A stretch of DNA of 64,000 bases from NCBI RefSeq assembly GCF_900091725.1, contig NZ_FMBW01000074.1, positions 158,872-222,871 on the forward strand, read 5' to 3'. Made by a program: the position numbers and the translations under genes. Source of the DNA: Streptomyces sp. DvalAA-43 (GTDB lineage Bacteria > Actinomycetota > Actinomycetes > Streptomycetales > Streptomycetaceae). Each line of letters begins with the position of its first letter. The stretch's first letter is position 1. Of this stretch, positions 52,776-61,129 are shown one piece after another. The notes under the pieces are model-generated. The model did not search any database. It saw nothing but the letters and a program-made list of their open reading frames with translations, and was not told the origin of the DNA.

Positions 52776-52796
52776 AGTCCTTCCCTGCCTCCTATG

Positions 52797-52813
52797 CTCC
52801 TGTATATGAGTCA
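52797..52813. promoter_or_regulatory. Third KorSA-type operator, between korSA and the Nudix gene
   Basis: CTCCTGTATATGAGTCA matches the copy at 51,927 (CTCCTGTACATGAGTC) at all but one position. It lies in the 57-bp gap between the divergent korSA and pif-like starts, where a bound repressor could control both. Confidence 0.75.
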
Positions 52814-52832
52814 ATCACAGGGGGCAACCTCG

Positions 52833-53258
52833 ATGCCGCTGCACTCCGTATCTGTAGCCGGGGTAGTGGTGCGCGAAGACGGGCATCTCCTGGCGATCCG
52901 ACGCGCCGACAACGGCACTTGGGAGCTGCCGGGCGGCGTACTCGAACTCGACGAGACTCCGGAGGCGGGCGTCGTGCGCGAGGTCCTGGAGGAGACGGGT
53001 ATCCACGTCGAGGTGGACGAACTCACCGGGGTCTACAAGAACACGACCCGGGGCATCGTCGCCCTGGTCTTCCGGTGCAAGCCTTCTGGAGGCACTGAGC
53101 GCACGTCCGCGGAGTCCGTGGCAGTCGAGTGGCTCACCCGTGAGCAGATCACCGAGCGCATGTCCGAGGTCTACGCGATCCGCCTACTGGACGCCCTCGA
53201 CGGAACCGGCCCCCACGTGCGAAGCCACGACGGCAAGCACCTGATCTCAGCGCGGTAG
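52833..53258 (+). CDS. pif: Nudix hydrolase (Pif-like)
   Basis: 141 residues from ATG 52,833, 7 nt after AGGGGG; upstream in-frame ATGs at 52,794 and 52,806 overlap the operator. The Nudix box is complete: GGVLELDETPEAGVVREVLE then ETGI (GX5EX7REUXEEXGU). It is divergent from korSA, as pif is in pSAM2, where this Nudix protein prevents redundant transfer between cells that already carry the element. The equivalence is based on family plus position. Confidence 0.8.
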   Translation: MPLHSVSVAGVVVREDGHLLAIRRADNGTWELPGGVLELDETPEAGVVREVLEETGIHVEVDELTGVYKNTTRGIVALVFRCKPSGGTERTSAESVAVEWLTREQITERMSEVYAIRLLDALDGTGPHVRSHDGKHLISAR

Positions 53259-53793
53259 AACTTTCCCTACTTCATCAAGGCACCCGGCTGCGCTCCGCTC
53301 CGCCGGGCGCGCTTCCCGGCTCTGGCTGCGCCCGCGCTCCTGCCTTCGGCCCGCTCGGCGCTGCCGCCGCCGACGCGCGCCCGCAGTGGATAGGCCCGGA
53401 GGGCATGAGACGAGAACCAAGCCCGCGGCTCCAAGACGATGCCTCCGGCGGGGGCGCTCAGACTCCGGGATGGACGGGGCACCGTTCGCGAGTGCCGGCC
53501 GGAGCGTGGCGAGCGTCGTGGGGGCTCCCATCCCGACCACCTTCGACCCAGGCAGAGCCGAGCAGTCGCGGCCCAGGGCGTCAAGGTCGTTCGTACAGTG
53601 GCGCGCTCCACCTTGACGCCCTGAACCACGACCGCTCCACGACGTGTGGGTCGAAGGCGGACGGGATGGGAGCCGGTGTGAGTGGTGGGTTGAGGTGGGT
53701 GATCGGAGCGAGTTGAGAACTTCGACAAACCACCTTCATCGGCCTTCCTGGCCTGCGACGATGTGGGATGACCTTGTCGGAGGGGGCCTGGGG
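53259..53793. other. Non-coding stretch with a 14-bp inverted repeat
   Basis: About 535 bp without a convincing gene; short frames lack codon bias. CAGGGCGTCAAGGT (53,574-53,587) and its exact complement (53,610-53,623) enclose a 22-nt loop, a stable stem-loop that could be part of a transfer (clt) or replication origin region or a terminator. Its place right of the pif-like gene makes it a candidate origin for cis-acting transfer. Confidence 0.4.
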
Positions 53794-54237
53794 ATGACTT
53801 CCCTCGTTTTATCCATTGCCAGTCTCATCGTCTCGATCGCGGCGGTCGCGATCAGCATGTCCCAAGCGCGCCTCGCCAAGCGTGAAATTGATAGATCCAG
53901 ACCCAACGTGAAGTTGAGCGCGATCTTCACTGAGCACCTCGCGAGAGGCAGCGCCCATGAGACGGCGCGAGCCGTTCTCATCTCCGTCAGTAATACGGGA
54001 CGAGAGGAGACAGAGCTTGCCTCTCTCTTCATCACCTCGGAGCGAGCGCTTCTCGTCGGTGCCAACAATCGTTTCCCTGATGGAGGGCCCGCACTCCCGT
54101 ACCGCATCGCTGGCCACTCCCAGCAGCACTGGGAGATTGATGCGTCAGCCGTGGAGGACACGGCCACTGCCGTAACGATCACCGCCCGGTTCGGCCACGG
54201 GGAGCACCAGTCGCTTGTGGTCACGAAGGATCAGTGA
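53794..54237 (+). CDS. Membrane-anchored hypothetical protein (AICE cargo)
   Basis: 147 residues from ATG 53,794, preceded by GGAGGGGG; the frame is open upstream without a ribosome site. One N-terminal helix (LVLSIASLIVSIAAVAISMS) is followed by a charged coiled segment (QARLAKREIDRSRPNVKLSA) and a beta-rich domain (RAVLISVSNTGREETELASL, AVTITARFGHGEHQSLVVTK). A type II single-pass protein with an Ig-like domain is likely. It has no recognised family. It precedes the STAND gene by about 310 bp. Confidence 0.6.
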   Translation: MTSLVLSIASLIVSIAAVAISMSQARLAKREIDRSRPNVKLSAIFTEHLARGSAHETARAVLISVSNTGREETELASLFITSERALLVGANNRFPDGGPALPYRIAGHSQQHWEIDASAVEDTATAVTITARFGHGEHQSLVVTKDQ

Positions 54238-54285
54238 GCCCCGAAGGCATGGACCTGGGCAACCGGGGCCTTGTCAAGTGGGGCA

Positions 54286-54302
54286 CTGATGTCTGACATC
54301 AG
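54286..54302. promoter_or_regulatory. 17-bp palindrome upstream of the STAND gene
   Basis: CTGATGTCTGACATCAG is an inverted repeat around a central T, 49 bp after the preceding gene's stop and about 250 bp before the STAND start. It could be a small terminator or an operator. Confidence 0.45.
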
Positions 54303-54549
54303 CGACTGACACCAACAGGGGCGAACAACGGCAGCCGACGCCGGACCGTAGCGACTGAACGCTCCAGGGAGGAAACCGACTGATCCAGGATGCTGAGCCG
54401 CAGTGATCGACCTGATAGGGGCGAGGCCGGACATCAAAGCCCTTGCGCTGCCGTGGACTTGGCCGTCATCAGCATTACTCAGCCATGGAGAGTCCACCAA
54501 CCCAGGCGATCTTTCGGCCCCAGCTGCACTCAAGCTAGCATCACCCCTC

Positions 54550-57500
54550 ATGGGGACCCGGGAGAACTCGAACCGCCAATCCAACGCGCCGGCCGCTCTC
54601 AGGAATATTCCAAGGGATCGAAAAAACACGGCCCCCGAAACAAGGGCCAGGTTCGAGTACCAAGATGAGTGCATCGCCCTTTTCGTACTCGACCACCTCT
54701 CGGACGATTTAGAGGGTGTGCTAATTGAACACTCTACCGACGTGATAGTTCTACCAACCTCGGGAATGCCCGAACTCGTTTCAATCAAGCACAGAGAGGC
54801 AAATCGCTCAGGAGACGCCTCTTGGAGCTGGTCCGCACTAAGAAAGGACAGCGTTCTTAAAGATCTGTACGACGCATGGTGTGCGGCCGAACGGAGATGT
54901 ACGGTCGCATTCTGGAGTAACTCTGGATTTACTGGAACAGCCCACGAGGTTTGGCGCGCCTGCACGGGGAAAACCACCCCGAACAGCGCTCTATTTTCGA
55001 AGGTTGCAAGCGCGCTTGGGGCGAGCATAGCTGAGAGCGAGGAGTTCCTTCGCCACTTCAATTTGCCAGAATCGCCACTCCCTCGCCGCAATGAGATTAG
55101 CGACGTCGGAATACGAAAAACGGGAAAGTTCCTGGAATCCAGAGGCCGCAGCTCCAGATTCTCCGAGCACAGTTACAAGGCTCTAATTAGGGCAATCGGC
55201 GAGGCTGGCACACAGGTGCCTGAATCCCGAAGTGGCACTTTCAGGGCTCTGAGCCCGACAATCCGAGATGACTTGAAGAACCGTCCCACCATGACGGGTT
55301 ACATGTCTGCGGACTCGCTGCGGAACATAATTCTATTCGAAGCTGATCGGCAAGCGGCATCCAGCTTCAATCGAACACCCCTCCGCTCATTCCATGAAGA
55401 CTCTCTATTCACTGGTCGATCTCGCGAACTGGGTCATATCCGCGAACTTCTGCGACCTGGTGACGCCGACGCCGTGGCCCCTGTCGTGATCCACGGTCTA
55501 ACAGGAATCGGCAAGACTTCGCTTGCCTCACAATTTGCAGCCTCCGAACAGGATACCTTTCACCCGATATTCATGGACGGCAGTACGCGGGCAAGCCTGC
55601 TTGAGTCCCTTGCCGTGGTATCCGGAGCGCCAGCCGCCGCGTCGACGGGCGGAGAATTCGGCACCCCGAGCATCGAGATGCCGCCCATAATCGAGTCTTC
55701 GGCCACGCTTCTAATTATCGACGGCGTAACAGATCCGACAATAGTCCGGGGTCTCATACCCAGAAGATCACTAACTCGGATACTAATCACCAGCACCGCG
55801 CATCATATCGATGAGGGATTCGAGTATGTCGCACTAGAGGCATGGACAGACGAAGAATCGCAAGCATTCGTCGCAAAGTCTCTACATGAGGAACTCTCGG
55901 ATAACGTCGGCGAGCTTGTAGGACATCTAGCTGGCCACCCTCTAGCTCTCAGCCAAGCAGTGAATTACTGTAATAGTTCACGCATCGCACTCAGTGAATA
56001 TATGGACCGGCTAAAGTCTCGATCGCTAGAAGTACTGAGTCGAGGCGAGGCAAGCCGGCATCCAGTCAGCGTCGCAAAAGCAATCCTCCTGGCTTTGGAC
56101 GCAGTTGATGCCTCAGGCGGACACGCAGGGAACCTCATTCGTACTCTCTCGTTCGTAGGTGCCGAACCGATCCCTGTGTCGCTCTTCGCCGAAGAGCCTA
56201 TGCGCCCGTGGGTGACAAACGGACGCGAAAAGTTGCGGATCAAAAAATTCCCATGGCAAAAGACCAAACTTCCTCACTGGGGAGGATGCGCAGAGGACGA
56301 GTCTGGCTGGACTTCAAGGATTGCCCTCTGGGATGCCCTGCAGCGAGATGAAGCAGTCACCACGCTGAGCAACTACGCCCTTTGCAGGGTCGATGATGGT
56401 CACCTCATGGTTCATCCTCTAGTTCAGCTCATAGTGAGGGAAGCAACACAAGACAGAATTCCCTGGATTGAATCAGCAATCGGTCTATTGGCTGCCATGA
56501 TTCCAATGGACAGGAGCACCGAAGCCGTTCCAATGTATCGCTATACGGGCCATATTAGGTCCGCGATTCGATTCGCCCTGGAGGAGGAACTCACAGGCCC
56601 TGGCGTCATTTTCTCAGCCGTATCTGTTTGCGATGAGCTGATCAACCTAGGGGATGTGGAAGGTGCAATTACCTTAGCTACCCAGATTCGTGAAATTTGT
56701 CGAGACCTCATACCTCTCGGCTTCGTCACTCCGCCTGCCTTCTTTAAGATATCTCAGACCCTTGGAAATGCGCTGGCGTATAAGGGGGAACGAGAAGAGG
56801 CTATCGATGTCGCGATGGAGAATCTGTCCATCGTGCTGCACCATTATCCGAACGACCTAACATCGGAGATGCGTGCTTTCTCGGACCTCGGACGGATAGC
56901 TTGTCGCCTGCACGACACCGGCCTGGCGCAAATGGCGCTCGATCGGCTCCCGGATCCAACCTCAGAAGAAGACCCGAGGATCGCAGAGGTCGAAACATGG
57001 ACCCTGCTCCTGGCGGCTCATATCAAGTTTCGAATTCTTCTGCTCCTTAACAAGGAACAAGAGGCTTCCCAGATCAACCTGTGGTGCCTGGCGAAAATAC
57101 CGGAGGCGGACTTCGATGGCGAGCTAAATTCTATTTCCGCTGCAATACATGGTGATGCCGCCGCCCTCGCGCTCCATCGCAACAGCCCGGCAGATCGCGT
57201 CCAATACCAAAAGAAGGTAGTGGAACAACTAGCGCATAAGCTCAGTCACAGCGTGCTCTACGCGGAAAACGTCCTCGAACTGGCTGATTCGCATCTCGAT
57301 GAAGGAAATATCGTAGAGGCGAAACCGTTGATCGAAGAGGCAGCGCGATTTCTGGGCACAATACCCGAGGGGAGCGATCTACTGAGCTCGAAGTATCTCT
57401 CGTGCCGTGGGCGAATGCTCCTTCTCTCGTGCCAGCCAGGCGACACCCGTTTGGAGCACGCGAGGCAAGATATGGTTCAGGCCCTTGAGATGATGGAGGG

Positions 57501-57732
57501 GATTCCTAATGCCGTAGCGGCACCTGCAACTCTCTTGCATCTAGCTCGCACGTACTCTCTGATGGGCGATGAGAAGCAAGCTCTCGACATTGCAAATAGG
57601 GCACTCCAGCTGGATCTAGAGCGATACGGACCCGGCCATATCGAAACTCAGATTGATCAGCAGGTAATCTCTATTATTCCGGCCGAGGCTATGGCCGCGC
57701 GCAAGTTTATACGCATGAACCGCAAGAGATAA
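54550..57732 (+). CDS. STAND NTPase with DUF4297/Cap4-like nuclease domain and TPRs, probable anti-phage protein
   Basis: About 1060 residues from ATG 54,550; a GTG at 54,403 is in frame but lies in GC-richer sequence, and neither start has a clear ribosome site. Residues about 30-180 form a DUF4297/Cap4-type PD-(D/E)xK nuclease domain: RARFEYQDECIALFVLDHLS, VLIEHSTDVIV and ELVSIKHREA (acidic residues and Lys; the position two before Lys is Ser instead of Gln/Glu). Residues about 285-650 are an NB-ARC/AP-ATPase: Walker A IHGLTGIGKTSLASQFA, Walker B TLLIIDGVTD, sensor ILITSTAHH, GHPLALSQAV. The rest is TPR (for example ALAYKGEREEAIDVAMENLS). Codon use is far AT-richer than the neighbours, a sign of transfer. 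Such STAND proteins sense a phage component and activate the effector domain. Confidence 0.82.
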   Translation: MGTRENSNRQSNAPAALRNIPRDRKNTAPETRARFEYQDECIALFVLDHLSDDLEGVLIEHSTDVIVLPTSGMPELVSIKHREANRSGDASWSWSALRKDSVLKDLYDAWCAAERRCTVAFWSNSGFTGTAHEVWRACTGKTTPNSALFSKVASALGASIAESEEFLRHFNLPESPLPRRNEISDVGIRKTGKFLESRGRSSRFSEHSYKALIRAIGEAGTQVPESRSGTFRALSPTIRDDLKNRPTMTGYMSADSLRNIILFEADRQAASSFNRTPLRSFHEDSLFTGRSRELGHIRELLRPGDADAVAPVVIHGLTGIGKTSLASQFAASEQDTFHPIFMDGSTRASLLESLAVVSGAPAAASTGGEFGTPSIEMPPIIESSATLLIIDGVTDPTIVRGLIPRRSLTRILITSTAHHIDEGFEYVALEAWTDEESQAFVAKSLHEELSDNVGELVGHLAGHPLALSQAVNYCNSSRIALSEYMDRLKSRSLEVLSRGEASRHPVSVAKAILLALDAVDASGGHAGNLIRTLSFVGAEPIPVSLFAEEPMRPWVTNGREKLRIKKFPWQKTKLPHWGGCAEDESGWTSRIALWDALQRDEAVTTLSNYALCRVDDGHLMVHPLVQLIVREATQDRIPWIESAIGLLAAMIPMDRSTEAVPMYRYTGHIRSAIRFALEEELTGPGVIFSAVSVCDELINLGDVEGAITLATQIREICRDLIPLGFVTPPAFFKISQTLGNALAYKGEREEAIDVAMENLSIVLHHYPNDLTSEMRAFSDLGRIACRLHDTGLAQMALDRLPDPTSEEDPRIAEVETWTLLLAAHIKFRILLLLNKEQEASQINLWCLAKIPEADFDGELNSISAAIHGDAAALALHRNSPADRVQYQKKVVEQLAHKLSHSVLYAENVLELADSHLDEGNIVEAKPLIEEAARFLGTIPEGSDLLSSKYLSCRGRMLLLSCQPGDTRLEHARQDMVQALEMMEGIPNAVAAPATLLHLARTYSLMGDEKQALDIANRALQLDLERYGPGHIETQIDQQVISIIPAEAMAARKFIRMNRKR

Positions 57733-58042
57733 CAGGCTGTGGGAACACCGGGACACAGCGTGACTCGGATGGTGATGATGAAACGCGCGCCCGCACGGGC
57801 CGTCTTGACCGCGAAGAACTCGTGGGCTCGAAGCCCGCCTCCAGAGCTGTGGACCATTCGTGGACCGGCCGCCAGCAACTGGCCCGGTATAGATCTCTGA
57901 ACAGGCAAAACAGCTGAAGCGGCAGCGCCCTCCGGAGCTGTGTGTGCTGAGCATCAACACGGCGCATCAACGCGTTTGACCGGATGTCAGCAGAGGAGCC
58001 CCAGGCCCAGTCTGGAACTCCTCTGTCGTTGGATGTGATCTG
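57733..58042. other. Intergenic region with hairpin terminator
   Basis: No gene seen. CAGAGGAG (57,991-57,998) pairs with CTCCTCTG (58,018-58,025), with an inner CCAG/CTGG stem, between the convergent STAND gene and the GntR operon. Most of the gap has GC content closer to the chromosome than the STAND gene does. Confidence 0.6.
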
Positions 58043-58390
58043 CTAGCCGAAGGCAGCCTCCGTTAACCGAGCTCCCTCGTCGCCACCTTCACGAGCGGAG
58101 AGATCCGGTATCGGTAGGCGGTGGCCGCGGCTTGTTGCCACACGGAGCACGTTGTGGAGGGCTTCAGTCAGGTTCGTCGCCAGGTGTCGTAGCTCTTCCG
58201 GCTCGGTCTCCTCGTCTCCGAGTACTTCGGACGCGTGTTCCAGGAGCTCGGATACCATGCCGAGTTGTACCGCTTCGATGTTGTCTGCCAGGCGGGACAG
58301 GTGGCCGCTGTTGTCGTCGGTGCTCAGGAAGCACGGTTTACCTTCGGCGCCGGACCACGGGAGGAGTCGCATTTCGTTGTGGGTTGTCAT
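58043..58390 (-). CDS. Hypothetical protein coupled to GntR gene
   Basis: 115 residues, MTTHNEMRLLPWSGAEGKPC, with an amphipathic helical core (ADNIEAVQLGMVSELLEHAS, LRHLATNLTEALHNVLRVAT). Its start overlaps the GntR stop (ATGA). No family recognised. Similar small proteins sit beside GntR regulators in many Streptomyces accessory regions. Confidence 0.68.
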   Translation of the reverse strand: MTTHNEMRLLPWSGAEGKPCFLSTDDNSGHLSRLADNIEAVQLGMVSELLEHASEVLGDEETEPEELRHLATNLTEALHNVLRVATSRGHRLPIPDLSAREGGDEGARLTEAAFG

Positions 58391-59118
58391 CCTTCCGTCT
58401 CCCCTTCTTCGGTCATCGTGTGGTGGGTGAAGAGCGCGTCGGCGCGGTCGCCGGGAAGCACCAGGAGCGCTGCCTCCACGACGCGTCCAGTCGTGTCGGT
58501 CGCCACGCGTGTGATCGCGAGAACGGGCAAGGCCGAGCTGATCCGAAGCGTCGCCGCTTCCTCTGGTGTCGGGCAGCGTGCGCTGACCCGCTCCCGAACC
58601 TCGGCCAGCGGGGGACGGAGCTCGGTCAGCCTGACCAATGCCGCCTCGCAGCAGAGTGATTCGCTCGAACCATCGGCTGGCGCCAAGTCGCGGGGGACGT
58701 AGATACGAGCCAGGCTGTGCGGTGAATTCCCCTCGTGGCTGAGGCAGAGGAATTCGGTCAGCGGGCTGCTTGTCGACACCCTCAGCAGAGCGGTCAGATG
58801 CCCTCTCGCCGGGATATGAGTGGTGCGGACGGTCATGCGTAGAGCCGGATCGGGCGCGGTCTGAGTGAGGGGAGTGCGGCCACCGCCGACGTACGTGATT
58901 CTGCGGAGGGGGTGGCGGACGAAGTTCCCCTTGCCGTGAATCTTCTCGACGAGCCCTTCGCCTTGGAGTACTGCGAGGGCGCTCCGCAGCGTCGGCGTGC
59001 TGACCGCGTAGCGGGAGGCGAGCTGTGCCTCCGAAGGGAGACGTTCGCCAGTCTTGATGCAGCCGGTTGAGATCTGTGTCCGGAGGTCGTCGGCGATGAC
59101 ATCACGGCGAGGAGCCAC
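58387..59118 (-). CDS. GntR-family regulator
   Basis: 243 residues from GTG 59,118 (VAPRRDVIADDLRTQISTGC), after the near-perfect ribosome site AAGGAGGTGAT; GTG 59,130 lies within that site. The winged HTH has RLPSEAQLASRYAVSTPTLR and GLVEKIHGKGNFVRHPLRR. The UTRA domain includes LTEFLCLSHEGNSPHSLARI and VLAITRVATDTTGRVVEAAL. It ends a run of small genes transcribed leftward. Target unknown. Confidence 0.85.
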   Translation of the reverse strand: MAPRRDVIADDLRTQISTGCIKTGERLPSEAQLASRYAVSTPTLRSALAVLQGEGLVEKIHGKGNFVRHPLRRITYVGGGRTPLTQTAPDPALRMTVRTTHIPARGHLTALLRVSTSSPLTEFLCLSHEGNSPHSLARIYVPRDLAPADGSSESLCCEAALVRLTELRPPLAEVRERVSARCPTPEEAATLRISSALPVLAITRVATDTTGRVVEAALLVLPGDRADALFTHHTMTEEGETEG

Positions 59119-59126
59119 GGATGGAA

Positions 59127-59351
59127 TCACCTCCTTCTCAGCATTCGCAGGGCGACGAGGCGGGTCCGGGAGTGCATGGTCAGCAACTCTCCCGACTCGA
59201 AACGAAGCCGCTTTGCCGCACCTGCAAGCTGGAGGAGGTCGGCCACGCGACACGGCTGACCTCCGATCTGGATCACATCGCCTCGCTGCACGCTGGTCGC
59301 GGTGATCTCGACGGTGGCGCCAAGCGCACCGCTAGGCGTCCATCTCCTCAC
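59127..59351 (-). CDS. Small hypothetical protein (GntR-module family)
   Basis: 74 residues from GTG 59,351 (VRRWTPSGALGATVEITATS), 8 nt after GGGAGG. RGDVIQIGGQPCRVADLLQL and KRLRFESGELLTMHSRTRL are conserved in small beta-barrel-like proteins that accompany GntR regulators in Streptomyces. Start overlaps the upstream gene's stop. It ends 9 bp before the GntR start. Confidence 0.72.
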   Translation of the reverse strand: MRRWTPSGALGATVEITATSVQRGDVIQIGGQPCRVADLLQLAGAAKRLRFESGELLTMHSRTRLVALRMLRRR

Positions 59352-59539
59352 TGGGGCACCTCCCTTGAAGCGGAAGGGTGGCAGGGGCAGTTGCACGCTT
59401 CGTAGACCACGGGGACGCCGATCGGTGCCACGGTGGGGGAGGAATGCGCGCACTCACTGTGCGTACCAATCAGGCACGAGCTCGACCTGTAGGGAGTGGC
59501 TTCCGCCTTCGTCACGCCTGGTCGCTGATGAGAAGGCAT
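59348..59539 (-). CDS. Small Cys-rich hypothetical protein
   Basis: 63 residues, MPSHQRPGVTKAEATPYRSS, ending in a Cys/His cluster: CLIGTHSEC and EACNCPCHPS, a likely zinc site. A GGAGG site lies 7 nt before the ATG. It overlaps both neighbours by one to four bases, so the whole run is translationally coupled. Confidence 0.72.
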   Translation of the reverse strand: MPSHQRPGVTKAEATPYRSSSCLIGTHSECAHSSPTVAPIGVPVVYEACNCPCHPSASREVPQ

Positions 59540-59835
59540 CAGGTCGCCTCCGGCGGTGCGAACCAGGTTTGCGCGAAGGGAGTGTGAGCTACGGCCGTTG
59601 AGAGCCTCATCGCGCCTTCGCCGCTTGCCAGCACGTACGGGCGGACGAGCGCGATCTCGTCGTCTGCGAGAACATCCATGCCGTCTCGGAACCGCCCCAT
59701 CTGCGGTGCGGGGGAGTTGGCGAGTCCGAGGTGAACGGCCTTCGAGTGGGCGGGTGTTAAGGGGCGGCGGTGCCGGCCCCTCGGGAAGTACCGCTCACTG
59801 GTGCGTGAGACGGCACCGCGGATACGGTTGAACAT
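59539..59835 (-). CDS. Small hypothetical protein (GntR module)
   Basis: 98 residues, MFNRIRGAVSRTSERYFPRG. A basic N-terminal half is followed by DGMDVLADDEIALVRPYVLA. It overlaps the next gene (TGATG). The same kind of protein is common in Streptomyces GntR modules; its role is unknown. Confidence 0.72.
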   Translation of the reverse strand: MFNRIRGAVSRTSERYFPRGRHRRPLTPAHSKAVHLGLANSPAPQMGRFRDGMDVLADDEIALVRPYVLASGEGAMRLSTAVAHTPFAQTWFAPPEAT

Positions 59836-59847
59836 GCTGATCAGCTC

Positions 59848-60126
59848 CTATCGCTGATGGCCAGGTCCCCGGACATCGCCCGTCGCGGGGACCGCTTTGT
59901 GTACGGCGGCCCATAAGGCGCGGCCGTCCACGTTGCTCGCGAAGAGGCCGAATCGATCGGCTTCCGCCACTGCATCCAGGACCTCCCGCCATGAGTCGGC
60001 GGGGAAGTCGTCCGGCACCTCCGCTTCGATCGACGTGTGGTGGGCGTGTTGCATTACGCGTGTGGTCAGTCCGGCGGCGGACAACCGGGCGGCGATGTCC
60101 TCGACGCTCAGTTCGGAAGCAGGCAC
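59848..60126 (-). CDS. Small hypothetical protein (GntR module)
   Basis: 92 residues from GTG 60,126 (VPASELSVEDIAARLSAAGL). SIEAEVPDDFPADSWREVLD and RFGLFASNVDGRALWAAVHK suggest a small alpha/beta fold. First gene of the leftward run; it faces the divergent GntR gene at 60,204. Confidence 0.72.
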   Translation of the reverse strand: MPASELSVEDIAARLSAAGLTTRVMQHAHHTSIEAEVPDDFPADSWREVLDAVAEADRFGLFASNVDGRALWAAVHKAVPATGDVRGPGHQR

Positions 60127-60170
60127 AGGTTTCTCCGTCGCCAGGTGATCACAGTACGTGAAGCTGGTTA

Positions 60171-60197
60171 ACTAGATTAAGGCTAGTGGACTAGATT
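60171..60197. promoter_or_regulatory. Repeated ACTAGATT operator-like sites between divergent genes
   Basis: ACTAGATT occurs at 60,171-60,178 and again at 60,190-60,197, 19 bp apart. CTAGT at 60,183-60,187 makes an inverted repeat with the first copy (ACTAG-7 bp-CTAGT). The site lies 7 bp before the ATG at 60,204 and should control both directions, probably by the adjacent GntR protein. Confidence 0.6.
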
Positions 60198-60203
60198 TTC
60201 CAT

Positions 60204-60959
60204 ATGCCTGAACAGCCGCCTTATCTCCGCATCGCGGACGTTCTCCGACAACGGATCGCGGAGCGTGAGTGGACACCGGGGCAGCGGCTGCCCTCACGTG
60301 CTCAGATCGCCCAGGAGTGCGGCGTCGGCGAGAACGTGGTCCGCCGGGCGCAGGAGCTGTTGATCTCTCAGGGGGTTCTCGAAGGCCGCGCGGGTTCCGG
60401 TACGTATGTCGCCGAGCCTCGTCGGCGTGTCCGGGTGGTCCGTTCCTCGGCACGCGAGCAGCGTGACGATTCCCCGTTCCGTGCGGACATGAAAGCCGTG
60501 GGCAAAAACGGGGACTGGGAGAGCCGGACCGAGGCCAAGGCCCCGGCACCGGCGGAGATCGCGGCGCGGCTCGGTGTCGCCGAAGGCGATCTGTGTGTGC
60601 GGACCGTGTACGAGTTCCTGGCCGACGGTAGGCCGGTGCAGTTGTCGACGAGCTGGGAGCCGTACGACCTCACCGCCGGCACACTCGTCGTCCTCCCCGA
60701 GGGAGGGCCACATGCCGGGGCGGGTGTCGTGAACCGTATGGCTGCGATCGGCATCACGGTCAGCCACGCTGTCGAGCAGCCGGAGCCGCGGCAGGCGACC
60801 GCCGAGGAGGCGTCGCTTCTTGGTATCCAGAAGGCCGCTCTCGTCACTCACATCAGGCGGACGTACTACAGCGACCAGGGCCGACCCGTGGAGACTGCGG
60901 ACATCGTCGTGCCCGCCGCCTTGTGCGAGATCGTTTACGAGATTCCCACCGGGCGATGA
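60204..60959 (+). CDS. GntR-family regulator
   Basis: 251 residues, MPEQPPYLRIADVLRQRIAE. The winged HTH has RLPSRAQIAQECGVGENVVR and GVLEGRAGSGTYVAEPRRRV. The UTRA domain has VRTVYEFLADGRPVQLSTSW and RRTYYSDQGRPVETADIVVP. It is the last gene of the element before attR and divergent from the small-gene run. Autoregulation through the ACTAGATT sites is likely. Confidence 0.87.
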   Translation: MPEQPPYLRIADVLRQRIAEREWTPGQRLPSRAQIAQECGVGENVVRRAQELLISQGVLEGRAGSGTYVAEPRRRVRVVRSSAREQRDDSPFRADMKAVGKNGDWESRTEAKAPAPAEIAARLGVAEGDLCVRTVYEFLADGRPVQLSTSWEPYDLTAGTLVVLPEGGPHAGAGVVNRMAAIGITVSHAVEQPEPRQATAEEASLLGIQKAALVTHIRRTYYSDQGRPVETADIVVPAALCEIVYEIPTGR

Positions 60960-61129
60960 CCCAGGCGAAGGTCAGGCTCGACGCATGGACGACGTCTGCC
61001 GAGTGATCGTCTCCGGGCCGTCCCTGGGCCGTGCGAGGTCGCTCGGCAGCGATCGACGGCGACAACCAGTGACAGGTCGGCTACCAGTGCGCATGGCGAA
61101 AGGGCAGTTCACAGGGCCCTGATGAGACG

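Noticed and set aside
54403..54549. Longer start for the STAND protein
   Set aside because: In frame but no ribosome site, and base composition differs from the rest of the gene; kept only as an alternative.
57820..57850. T-arm-like GGGCTCGAAGCCCG in the gap after the STAND gene, as a tRNA fragment
   Set aside because: No acceptor, D or anticodon arms could be fitted around it.
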